Positions 35,829 through 46,000 of a DNA stretch of 64,000 nt are shown here, piece after piece. Origin of the DNA: Bacteroidota bacterium (GTDB taxonomy: Bacteria; Bacteroidota; Bacteroidia; Flavobacteriales_D; Sanyastnellaceae); NCBI GenBank assembly GCA_027624855.1, contig JAQBTQ010000009.1, positions 45,036 through 109,035 on the forward strand. The letters run 5' to 3'. The notes below the pieces were generated by a model. The model worked only from the letters and a program-made list of their open reading frames with translations, was not told the DNA's origin and did no database searches. Position numbers and translations under genes: made by a program. Each line of letters opens with the position of its first letter. Positions within the stretch are counted from its first letter, which is position 1.

Positions 35829-35847
35829 AATTGACGTTCACTTGACC

Positions 35848-36909
35848 ATGAAACGCGCGTTTACTTCAACATTGATTGGGTTTGGAATGCTCATTGGCTT
35901 GCAGGCAAACCTATGCGCTCAAGTAAGCGAGTCCTTGCTCTTTGAACTCACCACCGACCCGCGCGGAGCTGCTCTTGGAGGGAGTGTGATGGCTGATTTT
36001 GAGGATGATTTGCATGCAGCAGCTTACAACCCTTGTTTGCTTGATACCAATCAAAAAAATTTCATTACCCTGGATTATGTCGATTATTTCGCAGGAATCG
36101 GCTTGGCAACTGTCAACATCCAATTGACCAATGGAAAAAAGTGGAAAAAGCAAGTGGGAACCCGATTCTTAAATCTCGGGCAGTTTGATGGTTTTGATGG
36201 CGCTGGAAACCCCACCGGATCATTTAACGGAGGAGAGAATTTCGTGTACTTCGGGGCAAGCCGACCCATCAACCCTAACAACCCAAACTGGAGCATAGGA
36301 ACCCAATCATTCATCGGAACGCGCAGCTTGGACAGAGAAGTTTCTGCATGGGCTGGAACGGAATGTTTCGTTCATGGCAAATGGCCTGAAAGCCGAACTG
36401 CAATCGGCGTGGCGTTAACTGGAATGGGCCGACAATGGAACTGGAAAAGCTCACAGCCCAACGGTGCATTGCCCTACAATTTACAGTTGGCTCTGACCAA
36501 AGGATTTCAAAATGCTCCATTTACTGTTTTCCTTAAAGCACAGCATCTAGAAACTTGGGATCTCGCTCCTCCAGGAACCTATGACGATACCATTGACCCG
36601 ATCACTGGGGAAGTCGTGCAAAACAAAACATTCAAATTTGGCGATCAATTGATGCGCCACATGAACATTGGAGTCGCCATTAAGCCTTCCAGCAACTTTC
36701 AAATATGGACTGGATTTGATTACCGACGCCGAAAAGAATTGATGGCAACCGACCGATTAAGTGCAAACGGATTATCCTTGGGCGTAGAGTTTAAAATGGG
36801 CAATTTCGACATCCGAATGAGTCGATCGAGGTATCATTTTGCCGGCGCATCCACACACATTGGATTGCGATTTAACCCCCGTCAATTCAACAAGAATAAT
36901 CGGTCTTGA
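35848..36909 (+). CDS. porQ: Type IX secretion system protein PorQ
   Basis: Outer-membrane beta-barrel protein of 353 residues needed in T9SS attachment or processing of cargo. The ATG at 35848 is used; the TTG two codons before it is not needed. A signal peptide (to about residue 24, ending LCAQ) leads to the typical segment DPRGAALGGSVMADFEDDLHAAAYNPCLL followed by NFITLDYVDYFAGIG, the diagnostic start of PorQ. A row of amphipathic beta strands makes up the rest. cmk follows immediately, an arrangement repeated across Bacteroidota, which supports the call. With the type A and type B cargo in this window it shows that the organism uses T9SS. Confidence 0.9.
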   Translation: MKRAFTSTLIGFGMLIGLQANLCAQVSESLLFELTTDPRGAALGGSVMADFEDDLHAAAYNPCLLDTNQKNFITLDYVDYFAGIGLATVNIQLTNGKKWKKQVGTRFLNLGQFDGFDGAGNPTGSFNGGENFVYFGASRPINPNNPNWSIGTQSFIGTRSLDREVSAWAGTECFVHGKWPESRTAIGVALTGMGRQWNWKSSQPNGALPYNLQLALTKGFQNAPFTVFLKAQHLETWDLAPPGTYDDTIDPITGEVVQNKTFKFGDQLMRHMNIGVAIKPSSNFQIWTGFDYRRRKELMATDRLSANGLSLGVEFKMGNFDIRMSRSRYHFAGASTHIGLRFNPRQFNKNNRS

Positions 36910-36929
36910 GTGATTAAATTGCGGTCGAA

Positions 36930-37628
36930 ATGAACAAGCGAAAAATCAACATCGCCATCGATGGTCATTCTTCTGCGGGAAAGAGCACCATGGCGCAAGC
37001 TTTGGCCAAAGAACTCAATTTCAACTATGTTGATACCGGAGCGATGTATCGGGCTGCGACTCTATTCTGCATCAAGGAGCGGTTGGTAGAAACCAATGAA
37101 ATTGATACGCGCAAAATCGAAGCGGCCATCGAACGGATGTTCATCAGCTTTAAATACAACGATAAAAGTGAGCGGCTCGAAGTCCACTTAGGAGGTAAAA
37201 ACATGGAACAAGAAATCCGTTCCATGGATGTTGCGAAGAAAGTCAGCTTGGTCGCAGCCATTCCCGCCATTCGGCACAAACTCGTTGACCTGCAGCAGCG
37301 GATGGCTCAACAAGGGGGAGTTGTCATGGACGGAAGAGACATTGGAACCATTGTAATGCCAGAAGCAGAAGTCAAGTTTTTCATTACGGCAGATGCAGAA
37401 GTTCGCGCCAAGCGACGATTCGCTGAATTACAGAAGACAAACCCTGAAACACGTTACCAAGACGTGCTCAACAACATCTTGCAAAGGGATAAGATTGATT
37501 CGAGCCGAGCTGTAGGACCATTGCGCCAAGCGAAAGATGCTATTGTGCTCGATAATAGTCAATTAACCGAAGAGGAACAATTTCAATTCTTGTTGATCAA
37601 CGCCAGAAAAGCGATGGAGCAAGCATGA
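36930..37628 (+). CDS. cmk: Cytidylate kinase
   Basis: Phosphorylates CMP and dCMP to the diphosphates. The 232 residues include the P-loop GHSSAGKSTMAQALA, the NYVDTGAMYRA substrate segment, the MDGRDIGTIVMPEA motif and the lid with RAKRRFAELQKTNPE. It starts 20 bases after porQ and its stop overlaps the next ATG, so it belongs to the lon-bshA run. Confidence 0.97.
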   Translation: MNKRKINIAIDGHSSAGKSTMAQALAKELNFNYVDTGAMYRAATLFCIKERLVETNEIDTRKIEAAIERMFISFKYNDKSERLEVHLGGKNMEQEIRSMDVAKKVSLVAAIPAIRHKLVDLQQRMAQQGGVVMDGRDIGTIVMPEAEVKFFITADAEVRAKRRFAELQKTNPETRYQDVLNNILQRDKIDSSRAVGPLRQAKDAIVLDNSQLTEEEQFQFLLINARKAMEQA

Positions 37629-40558
37629 TGAGAGTCCACACCCTTTGCTGTGCGCTGATCATCTCGAGCTGCTCAATAGCACAAGTTCCCACCCTGTTTT
37701 CCAATGATTCAATTCATATTCAATGGGCGGACTCCATCCTTGCGACATTGACTTTTGAAGAACAAATAGCCCAGTTGCTGATGCCTCCAATCTACGCTAA
37801 GGAGGGAAAGGAAGGCTGGGAAGAGGTGGAGTCTTGGGTTGAGCAATACAAGCTAGGTGGGGTGATTGCCATGCAGGGAACCCCAGCCCTTTATCAAGAC
37901 CGTGTGCAGCGTTTACAATCTCGCTCTGAGGTTCCCCTTTTGATTTCTACAGATGCGGAATGGGGCTTGGGAATGCGACTAAAGTCAACTCGCAACTGGC
38001 CACGGGCGATGACCCTGGGGGCAACCAATGATTCATCCCTCATTCGCAGATTCGGTCAGGTCGTCGGAACGGAATTACACGCCATTGGTTTTCACGTGAA
38101 TTTCGCACCGGTAGTAGACGTCAACAGCAACCCTCAAAATCCGGTAATCGGAAGCCGCTCCTTTGGAAGTGATGTGGAATTGGTGGGTAAACTTGGAACG
38201 GCCTATGCGCTGGGCTTGCAGGATGTCGGAGTGCTCGCCACAGCCAAACACTTTCCGGGTCACGGAGATACCAATACCGACTCGCATTTGGCGCTTCCTA
38301 CCGTACCACATGCCATGGATCGCTTGGATTCTGTGGAATTGGCACCATTTAGAAAGTTAATTTCCAATGGTGTCGGATCGATGATGGCCGCGCACCTTTT
38401 CGTTCCTGCATTGGATAACACCCCCAACCTTCCCTCGACGCTATCGGCGCAAATCATTGATTCACTATTGCGCATGGAGATGGGATTTGACGGATTGGTT
38501 TTTACCGATGCGATGAATATGAAGGGGTTCACTTCGTTTTCAAAAACCAATAGCCCCCATGTCGATGCGTTGATTGCCGGAAATGACATCTTGTTGTTTC
38601 CGAATGATCCGGGAACTGTCATAAAAGAAGTTTTGCAGGCGGCTATTGAACAGAAGATTGACTCAGCATTGATCACCGACAAGTGCCGTCGGGTGTTGAT
38701 GGCAAAATCTTGGTGTGAGGTTTGGAAAGCTCCCTTTGGAGATTTTGATTCCAATGAGGCCGAGCAACTCCATCAAGACCTCTTGAGCAGTTCACTCACC
38801 ATCATCAAGAACGAAGCCCACATCCTCCCTATCGACAACAGCATTCGCTCATTGGCATGTTTGTATGCGGGGTTCAGTTCCGATGAAACCCATTCCAATC
38901 AAAAACTCTATGAGAAGATATTGGGGTCCGGGTTTTCAGTTGAGTCAAAATCCATGTCCAGTGAATCTTTTGCGGAATCCGGATTTGAAGCGGCTCAATC
39001 CTTATTGGTAGAAAAGCCAAATACCCTGGTCTTGCACGTCGGCGGAACGTCGCATAGTGCTTCAAAAGGGCATGGAATCCCCGACAATGAAATCCAAGAG
39101 ATTGAGCGAATCACGGCAAAAGCTCATGAGCTCAAAACTCCCGTGATTTTGGTCATCTACGGAAGTCCCTATTTGATAGACCGGATGAGTCACTGCATAG
39201 CACTGAGCAGTGCCACCCTCATCGCCTATCAAGATGACTGGCGCACATTAAATTCTGTTGCACATGCCATCACAGGGGCTGGACCCGCCAAAGGGAAATT
39301 ACCTGTGGCCACAGCGCATTATCCTGTGGGTTTTGGATTGCCCTATTCTGGGAGAACCCGGCTCGGTTTTTCTTCCGTTCCCTGTCCCAACCAAGCCGTC
39401 ATTGACAGCATCATGCAAGCTAGCATTGATGGAGGGGCTTTGCCAGGATGTCGAATGATCATTGCCAAAGATGGCCTCATCGTCTGCGATGGAGTGTATG
39501 GGACACTGGATGGAAAAGAGCCCGTAAAAGAAAACTCGATCTACGATTTGGCGAGCATCACCAAAATTGCTGCGTCAACATTGTCATTGATGCACCTGGA
39601 AGAACAAGGCTTGATTGATATCAATGAACCTCTTGCGGCATTTTTACCCGAATTGGAGGGTACGGATTTTGGGAGTCGGAAATTGAAAGACATCCTATCC
39701 CATCGCGCAGGACTGAAAGCATGGATACCGTTTTATGTGGATGCTTTGGAAGATTCTACCGCATTCTCACCCTTCCCAACAGCCATTCACAGTCAACGAA
39801 TTCACGATGAGCTCTTTATGCGACCCGAATGGAAGGATTCCATTTGGAACAAAATAGTCCATGAACCTCTGAACCCTGTGGGCACTCACCGCTACAGTGA
39901 TTTAGGCTACTATGCCATGCAACGCATCATAGAAGAGATCACCCAGATGCCCCTGGACCAATTTGTTTCTCAAACGTTCTACGAACCCAATGGATGGGAA
40001 AGCATTGGTTACAATCCATTGGACCGTTTCAGCAAATCGATGATTGCACCGACAGAAAAAGACAACTCATTTCGAATGACCACCGTGCATGGTGATGTTC
40101 ATGATCAAGGGGCCGCGATGATGAATGGCGTAGCAGGACATGCTGGTTTGTTCAGTAATGCTTATGATTTGGCGAGGCTTATGTACATGCTCCGATTGGG
40201 AGGTTATTACGGTGGACAAGCATTCCTTGAACCGCCAACCATCAAAAAATGGGTAACGCGCGTTGACCCCGATGAAAACCATCGAAAGGCTTGCGGCTTT
40301 GACCGCCCAACAAATCAACAAGGTACAGGACCCACCTGCGATGAAGTGAGCTATGGCAGCTTTGGTCATTCCGGTTTCACAGGGACTCTTGCATGGGCAG
40401 ACCCCGATCATGACATCATCTTCATTTTTCTCAGCAATCGAACTTACCCCGATGCTGAAAACAGGAAACTGATTGAGTGGGATGTCAGAACAAAAATCCA
40501 ACATCAGGTGTACAGTGGTTACGGAATTGGTTCTCGTTTTGAAGGAGAGATGGAATGA
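37625..40558 (+). CDS. GH3 beta-N-acetylhexosaminidase fused to a class C beta-lactamase-like domain
   Basis: Exported cell-wall enzyme of 977 residues with a signal peptide (about 1-20, possibly lipid-modified at a cysteine). Residues about 30-370 are a GH3 domain of the NagZ type with KHFPGHGDTNTDSH (about 208-221), the loop that carries the catalytic Asp/His pair, and GLVFTDAMNMKG, which holds the nucleophile Asp. A second GH3 domain follows to about 580. Residues about 590-970 form a serine beta-lactamase/transpeptidase-like domain with S-x-x-K (LASITK, near 644), YSDLGYY and a late HSGFTG (KTG-type) motif. GH3-beta-lactamase fusions are known in Bacteroidota and point to muropeptide recycling. 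bshA is directly downstream with overlap. Confidence 0.92.
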   Translation: MMRVHTLCCALIISSCSIAQVPTLFSNDSIHIQWADSILATLTFEEQIAQLLMPPIYAKEGKEGWEEVESWVEQYKLGGVIAMQGTPALYQDRVQRLQSRSEVPLLISTDAEWGLGMRLKSTRNWPRAMTLGATNDSSLIRRFGQVVGTELHAIGFHVNFAPVVDVNSNPQNPVIGSRSFGSDVELVGKLGTAYALGLQDVGVLATAKHFPGHGDTNTDSHLALPTVPHAMDRLDSVELAPFRKLISNGVGSMMAAHLFVPALDNTPNLPSTLSAQIIDSLLRMEMGFDGLVFTDAMNMKGFTSFSKTNSPHVDALIAGNDILLFPNDPGTVIKEVLQAAIEQKIDSALITDKCRRVLMAKSWCEVWKAPFGDFDSNEAEQLHQDLLSSSLTIIKNEAHILPIDNSIRSLACLYAGFSSDETHSNQKLYEKILGSGFSVESKSMSSESFAESGFEAAQSLLVEKPNTLVLHVGGTSHSASKGHGIPDNEIQEIERITAKAHELKTPVILVIYGSPYLIDRMSHCIALSSATLIAYQDDWRTLNSVAHAITGAGPAKGKLPVATAHYPVGFGLPYSGRTRLGFSSVPCPNQAVIDSIMQASIDGGALPGCRMIIAKDGLIVCDGVYGTLDGKEPVKENSIYDLASITKIAASTLSLMHLEEQGLIDINEPLAAFLPELEGTDFGSRKLKDILSHRAGLKAWIPFYVDALEDSTAFSPFPTAIHSQRIHDELFMRPEWKDSIWNKIVHEPLNPVGTHRYSDLGYYAMQRIIEEITQMPLDQFVSQTFYEPNGWESIGYNPLDRFSKSMIAPTEKDNSFRMTTVHGDVHDQGAAMMNGVAGHAGLFSNAYDLARLMYMLRLGGYYGGQAFLEPPTIKKWVTRVDPDENHRKACGFDRPTNQQGTGPTCDEVSYGSFGHSGFTGTLAWADPDHDIIFIFLSNRTYPDAENRKLIEWDVRTKIQHQVYSGYGIGSRFEGEME

Positions 40559-41706
40559 AAAAGTTGAAAATTGGATTTGTTTGCTATCCTACGTTTGGCG
40601 GATCCGGCGTTGTGGCCACAGAGCTAGGAAAGGCATTGGCTGAAAAGGGACATGAGCTCCATTTCATCACTTACAGTGCGCCCGCTCGCATGGGAAGCTT
40701 GAAGCAAAACCTCTACTATCACGAGGTTCACGTGAAAGAGTATCCCCTTTTTGACTACCCTCCTTATGAATTGGTTCTAGCGTCGAAAATGGTTGAGGTG
40801 GCCAAAACCCATGCGCTGGATTTGCTTCATGTGCATTATGCCATTCCACATGCAAGTGCAGCGATTACCGCTCGCAACATTCTTGCAGAACATGGGCTTC
40901 ATCTCCCTATCGTCACCACATTGCATGGGACGGACATCACGCTTCTCGGAAAAGACCCCGCATTCGAACCCGTCATTGCACACGCAATCAACGCCTCAGA
41001 TGCCGTAACCGCAGTCTCTGAAAGTTTGAAGGCAGATACTTGCGAACTGTTTGACGTAACCCGCCACATTGATGTGGTCCATAATTTCATCTGTCCCTCA
41101 CATTTCGAAAGAGCTGCAGATGAACAATTTCGGCAGGCCATTGCCCCAAACGGCGAATTCATCATCACCCATATATCAAACTTTCGGCCGGTAAAACGAT
41201 TGGAAGACGTTCTGAAAGTCTTCCATAAAATTCAAGCCAACGTGCCGTCTAAATTATTACTCGTGGGTGACGGCCCGGAACGATCACGCATTGAAAAAGA
41301 AGCGGAAAAGCTGGGAATCAGAGAACACGTTGTAAGCATTGGAAAAATCAAGAATCCCATTGAACCCCTTTTGGTCAGTGATCTTTTTTTACTTCCCTCC
41401 AAGACGGAAAGTTTTGGGCTGGCTGCACTAGAAGCACTGGCAGCTGGAGTACCCGTAATCGCTTCAAATGCCGGCGGAATCCCCGAAGTCATTGAACATG
41501 AATCTTCAGGCTTTTTGGCCGAAGTAGGTGATGTTGATGCCATGGCCGAGTATGGAACGGCGCTACTTTCTGATGCACATATGCTGACCGCTTTTCGTGG
41601 AGCAGCAAGGCAACGGGCCTGGGATTTTCACGTAATGAAGGTTTTGCCCAAATACGAATCCATTTATGAGCGCTTGGTCGAATCCGCAAAACCTGTCCTG
41701 GGATGA
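40555..41706 (+). CDS. bshA: N-acetyl-alpha-D-glucosaminyl L-malate synthase, bacillithiol pathway
   Basis: GT4-type glycosyltransferase that joins UDP-GlcNAc and L-malate in the first step of bacillithiol synthesis. The 383 residues start MKKLKIGFVCYPTFGGSG, the diagnostic opening of BshA. Further landmarks: HVHYAIPHASAAITAR, TTLHGTDITLLGKDP, NFRPVKRLEDVLKVF and the E-x7-E motif in KTESFGLAALEALAAGVPVIA. It overlaps the GH3 gene by four bases and the downstream membrane protein gene by four bases. bshB and bshC are not in the window. Confidence 0.94.
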   Translation: MKKLKIGFVCYPTFGGSGVVATELGKALAEKGHELHFITYSAPARMGSLKQNLYYHEVHVKEYPLFDYPPYELVLASKMVEVAKTHALDLLHVHYAIPHASAAITARNILAEHGLHLPIVTTLHGTDITLLGKDPAFEPVIAHAINASDAVTAVSESLKADTCELFDVTRHIDVVHNFICPSHFERAADEQFRQAIAPNGEFIITHISNFRPVKRLEDVLKVFHKIQANVPSKLLLVGDGPERSRIEKEAEKLGIREHVVSIGKIKNPIEPLLVSDLFLLPSKTESFGLAALEALAAGVPVIASNAGGIPEVIEHESSGFLAEVGDVDAMAEYGTALLSDAHMLTAFRGAARQRAWDFHVMKVLPKYESIYERLVESAKPVLG

Positions 41707-42260
41707 AATCTGATAAGGTCCAAAGCATAGGTAGTCGAATCAGCTATGCCTGGCATGAAAATTCTTTGACTGTGATCATTGCCCAGCACATTCCACAAAG
41801 GCAGCGCATGATGCTCGAGGCTTGGTTTCTTGGCTGGTTATTGGTTGGAATCGGTGCTAGCATTGGATTTGCTGAAGCATCTGGAAGTGACCGCAGTTTT
41901 TACCTCATCTTCATGGCTTTTTGGGCCTTCTTCGCGTTTCGGGTGTTGAAGGTGATCCTTTGGCGCAGAGTGGGCCGAGAGATGATCCGAATAACCAAAG
42001 AAGGCATGACGGTCAAAAATGCTTTTTGGGATTGGGGAAAGGCCCGATTCTTTATCAAAGGCAACATCCAAAAAATGGAGGTGATTCGCCGAGACCCTTC
42101 CAAATTCATTCAAAATCTAGACCAGAGTTTTTGGATCATGGGAGGCGACTCATTGGAATTTGGGTACCTCAGAGGACGATTCGTACTGGGCAAACAATTG
42201 CCCGAAAAAGACGCTCTTCAACTGGCAAAATTGATTGATCAAGGATTAAGGAAGTTCTAG
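41703..42260 (+). CDS. Membrane protein of unknown function
   Basis: Protein of 185 residues with two adjacent hydrophobic helices at about residues 35-75 (AWFLGWLLVGIGASIGFAEA and SFYLIFMAFWAFFAFRVLKV). The soluble C-terminus contains GREMIRITKEGMTVKNAF, a small PH-like beta segment with aromatic and basic residues. The ATG forms an ATGA overlap with bshA, so it is the last gene of the lon-bshA run. It may be a PH-domain-like membrane protein; a bacillithiol link is only positional. Confidence 0.7.
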   Translation: MKSDKVQSIGSRISYAWHENSLTVIIAQHIPQRQRMMLEAWFLGWLLVGIGASIGFAEASGSDRSFYLIFMAFWAFFAFRVLKVILWRRVGREMIRITKEGMTVKNAFWDWGKARFFIKGNIQKMEVIRRDPSKFIQNLDQSFWIMGGDSLEFGYLRGRFVLGKQLPEKDALQLAKLIDQGLRKF

Positions 42261-42358
42261 GATTGTGGATTCGTGCAAAAGAGCGTGGTTAAAATCGCTC
42301 GCACAAATCAATCGCTTTCTTTCGTAAACCCGATGTTTTGAAAAGGGTATAGTGCGTG

Positions 42359-42366
42359 CAATTTTG
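42359..42366 (+). promoter_or_regulatory. -7-like box of the lipoprotein gene, leaderless geometry
   Basis: CAATTTTG (first base C instead of T), then GCCC, then ATG at 42371. Exactly the 4-nt geometry of the better matches elsewhere. Confidence 0.4.
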
Positions 42367-42370
42367 GCCC

Positions 42371-43054
42371 ATGCGAGATTCGACGGGGCGAGGAGTAAAA
42401 AGAATTAGCGTCAATGCTGCCATACAATTCGGCATCATCTTTTTCATCGTAGCATGTGAAAAGGAGGAATGTGTAAGTGGTCAATTGAACGTAACAGTTG
42501 AGCGACTCGGGGGACATGCCTATTCCAATCAATGGGTGCTGCCAGTTCAAACAGATGTGATTCAATCAGGTTGGTGGAGTAATGCATCGTTTCAACCCGC
42601 CGGGGATACTGCATTCACAGATGATGACGGAAAAGTCACCATTCAATTGAGTGGCCTCACCGACGGATTCCTCTTTCAATCAACCGGAATGACCAAACCC
42701 TATTTTGTCAATTTCCCTTTAAATGAGCAGGTCATTTGTTCAAATTCCATTTCGATTCCACTTCCAAATTTCATTTACTTCAAGTTCATCGGAAATCGCG
42801 ATGGCGATGGGAATAATGAATTGATTGTTCATCCAAGTGGTTCCGTCCTTTGGGATACAAACCCAAATTGGTTTACTCCAGGATCATCACCTCGTCCATT
42901 TTTAATCTTCAAGGATTGGATACATCCGGATGAAACCACTCCAATCCAAAGGTCTTTCAACTTGTTTGATTCAGAGGGCACTTTTCTTTTTCAGCATCAA
43001 GTCCTTATTCCAATCAATGCCCTTGAAGACACCATGATTATTCCTATTCCTTAA
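42371..43054 (+). CDS. Lipoprotein of unknown function
   Basis: Exported lipoprotein of 227 residues. I take ATG 42371 over the one at 42356 because the box CAATTTTG ends four bases before it and the signal peptide then has the usual layout: basic N-region, hydrophobic stretch, lipobox IIFFIVAC. After the cysteine the protein is rich in beta strands with many aromatic residues (SNQWVLPVQTDVIQSGWWS). No enzyme motif is visible. The next gene begins only 11 bases further on, so the two are likely co-expressed. Confidence 0.7.
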   Translation: MRDSTGRGVKRISVNAAIQFGIIFFIVACEKEECVSGQLNVTVERLGGHAYSNQWVLPVQTDVIQSGWWSNASFQPAGDTAFTDDDGKVTIQLSGLTDGFLFQSTGMTKPYFVNFPLNEQVICSNSISIPLPNFIYFKFIGNRDGDGNNELIVHPSGSVLWDTNPNWFTPGSSPRPFLIFKDWIHPDETTPIQRSFNLFDSEGTFLFQHQVLIPINALEDTMIIPIP

Positions 43055-43064
43055 AACAATTTTA

Positions 43065-46000
43065 ATGAAAGCAATCGCTTATTGGCTTGCCATCCTTATT
43101 TCCAATATTCTCATTCCTCACACCCTCATTTCTCAGACTTTGACTCCTAAACAATCTCGTCAGATTCAATTCATCTGGGAACAATCCCAGGTAGAATACC
43201 TCGGTCCAGACCAATCCGAGACTGATTCCATTTTCGAAGTTATGGCACACGAGTTTCAATGCACGTCGTTGGCAATCAAGAGTCGGCTGAGTGCTTTACC
43301 CGAAGAATGGGCAGAAATCGCCTCCATTTCTAATGAGAACTCAACCAACATTCTTAGTTCTTCAAATCATTTAAGGCCCGGAATCCGAAATTTCATGATC
43401 CCAAAAATGGCCGTCCCGACCGAATGGCATGAAGCTTCATGGCAGATTGTATTTGATGGAACTGCATGGGACATCCAATTCGACGAGCCTTTTCAATACA
43501 AGGTATCCGATACAGCCGAATGCATGATCGTAGGCATCGTTGTTTCGGGAAATGACTTGCAATTTGAACGTCACTTGCTTCTACCAATCGTCGGAACATC
43601 GAATTGTCCAGAGCCTGACCCAACACCCTGGCCATCCGAGAACAATAACGATCCACATTGGGTAGGAACATTTTCAGATGGCCTTCCCATCACTGGACAG
43701 GCTTTGGTTCGACTCGGTGAAGACGAAGTTTTCGACCGGCCGGTTATTTTACTTGAAGGGTTTGATCCAGATTTGGCTGGACATTTCCCGAATTATGGAT
43801 TCGGAGATATGAATTGGGATGTTCTTTGGAACTGCGATGGGGACAACAATGGCATGTTAGATGGCATTAGTTTGATGCTCGACTCGATTTTACTTGAAGG
43901 CCTTGATTTAGTATTTCTGGACTTTTCAATAGGAACACATTCCATCTTTGATCAAGCTCAACTTTTAAAACATGTCATTGAATTATGCAGAAATAACAAA
44001 GAAGGTGATGAACCACTTGTAGTCATTGGACCGAGTATGGGGGGCGTGGTCGCAAGGCTCGCCATTCGGCAATTAGAGCTCGACGGCATCCAACATTGCA
44101 TCAGATTATTGGCTTGCATCGATAGCCCTTTTCGAGGCGCGCACCTTCCTCAATCTCTCCAGGAAGCCATAGCATTCTTCGCCGAATTTTCAGCAGAGGC
44201 AAATGACTTGCACGAAGCACTGCTTTCCCCAGCAGCTTCTGAGTTATTGGTAGCCTCTCCTTTTCATTCATCATCCATTCGGACAGAAATTGAAAATATT
44301 CAAAACGCTCAGGGCCTTCCCCAATTCCCGATTTGCCTTAGCGTGGCCAATTCCAATCCGCTGGTACCTTTTGACACACCGGATCTTTGGTATTCTGCAA
44401 ACGAGTCATTTATGATGTGGGATTACGTCAACCTCAATTTATGGAGCCAACCCGGTTTCGAAGAACATGATGAATCTCAAGAATCTTCATGGGTAATTTT
44501 CGAAGGGCAAGTCCTGAACAACGATTGGAACTTCGGCGAACCACTTCAATACGAAGGATTGGCTTGGTGCCCATCAAATAGCTTGGTCTATGAAGAATTG
44601 CCTGGAAGCATTTCAGCTCATATGGGACTTTTCAATTCAGCACTTGAGCAAGCTGGAATTGAAGCAGTTGCTTCGACAGATCTTTCCATGTTCATCCCCT
44701 GTCATTCCGCTTTAGACGTTCCATTAAATGAGTCATTCGATTCGAACGCGATCACATTTGAATTCTGGCAAACCGAATCCTCAGAAAATGGCAGTGCATT
44801 CCATTGTGACATTCAAAATCACTTAGATCTCTTATGGAATGCCATCGTTGAAGGACAACCACAACCGAGGCCCACTGCCGATGAAGAATTCAGTGATCTC
44901 ATCATGCTAGGTTGGAGTGCACCTTTCTGTCAAACTCTGAATCCGTTTGATGATGGCTATTCGACCATCGAAATCGGAACCTCTCAAAGCAACGGTCCAG
45001 GATTCTGGACTTCATTTCAAGCTTCGACGAACCCCTGTGCCAGTCCAATATTAATAAATGAGAATCAGCAGCTATTGATCGGCGATACGGCTGGCCCCAA
45101 TGCAGCCCAGCTTCAATTGCCCCCAAATACTTCTTTCGAACTCCACGGCGACATACATATCGGGCCAAATTCATCTTTGACAATAGAAAGCAATGCAACA
45201 CTTGAATTGGTCAATGGAAAAATTCACATTCATCCGACGGGAGAACTGATCCAAAAACCCAATGGCAAAATCTCAGTCCAAGGTAAAAGCACCATCCATT
45301 TGAACGGATCCGCATCCAAATGGTCTATGCAAGGAGATTTGATTGTCAACAATGGGGATACGCTGCAAATTCACTCTGGTGAATACGAAAATGCAGGCGT
45401 TTGGGAATGGAGCTCGACCTATGCTTACACCTTCATTGGTCAGGATGGACTTTTGAAGTACAATTCCAATGAAAACAATGCTACTGGTGAAATCGTGCTG
45501 CAACAAAATAGCGGCCATCTGATTGAAGGCCCCGGAAATTTTGCGTTGAATCGATGCTCGGTTTATTTAATGAGCAACTCTTCATTTGAACTCAATGCAA
45601 AGGCATCATTCAACCAAACCAACTTTAAAGGCACAAATGATACAAATCAATTTCATTCAAATGATCGATTGAGTTGGAATATTGGGCAGATTGAAGATTG
45701 CCAGCTAAGGTTTGAAAATGGATCCATTGCCGCTGTTAAATTGCATCAATTAAATTGCCAAAACACCGCACTGGACGTTTATTCGACCGGTCTGCGAGTT
45801 TACGATTGTGACTTCATGAATTCATTCATATCCGCTGAAACTTCAGAAGAAAACTCTTTCATAAAACTCTCAACCTTTCATTCTGGTTTGGAAAATCAAG
45901 CACAACTGGAAATTCTATCATCCGAAAATCCATTTCTACTTGAAGACAACTCTTTTGCTAACCATACAATTGGGGTGCGAATGCAGGATGCAAAGGTTGA

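Noticed and set aside
42273..42304. Hairpin after the membrane-protein gene (GTGC/GCAC and GAGCG/CGCTC)
   Set aside because: Ten-base loop, internal bulge and no U-run; too weak to call a terminator.
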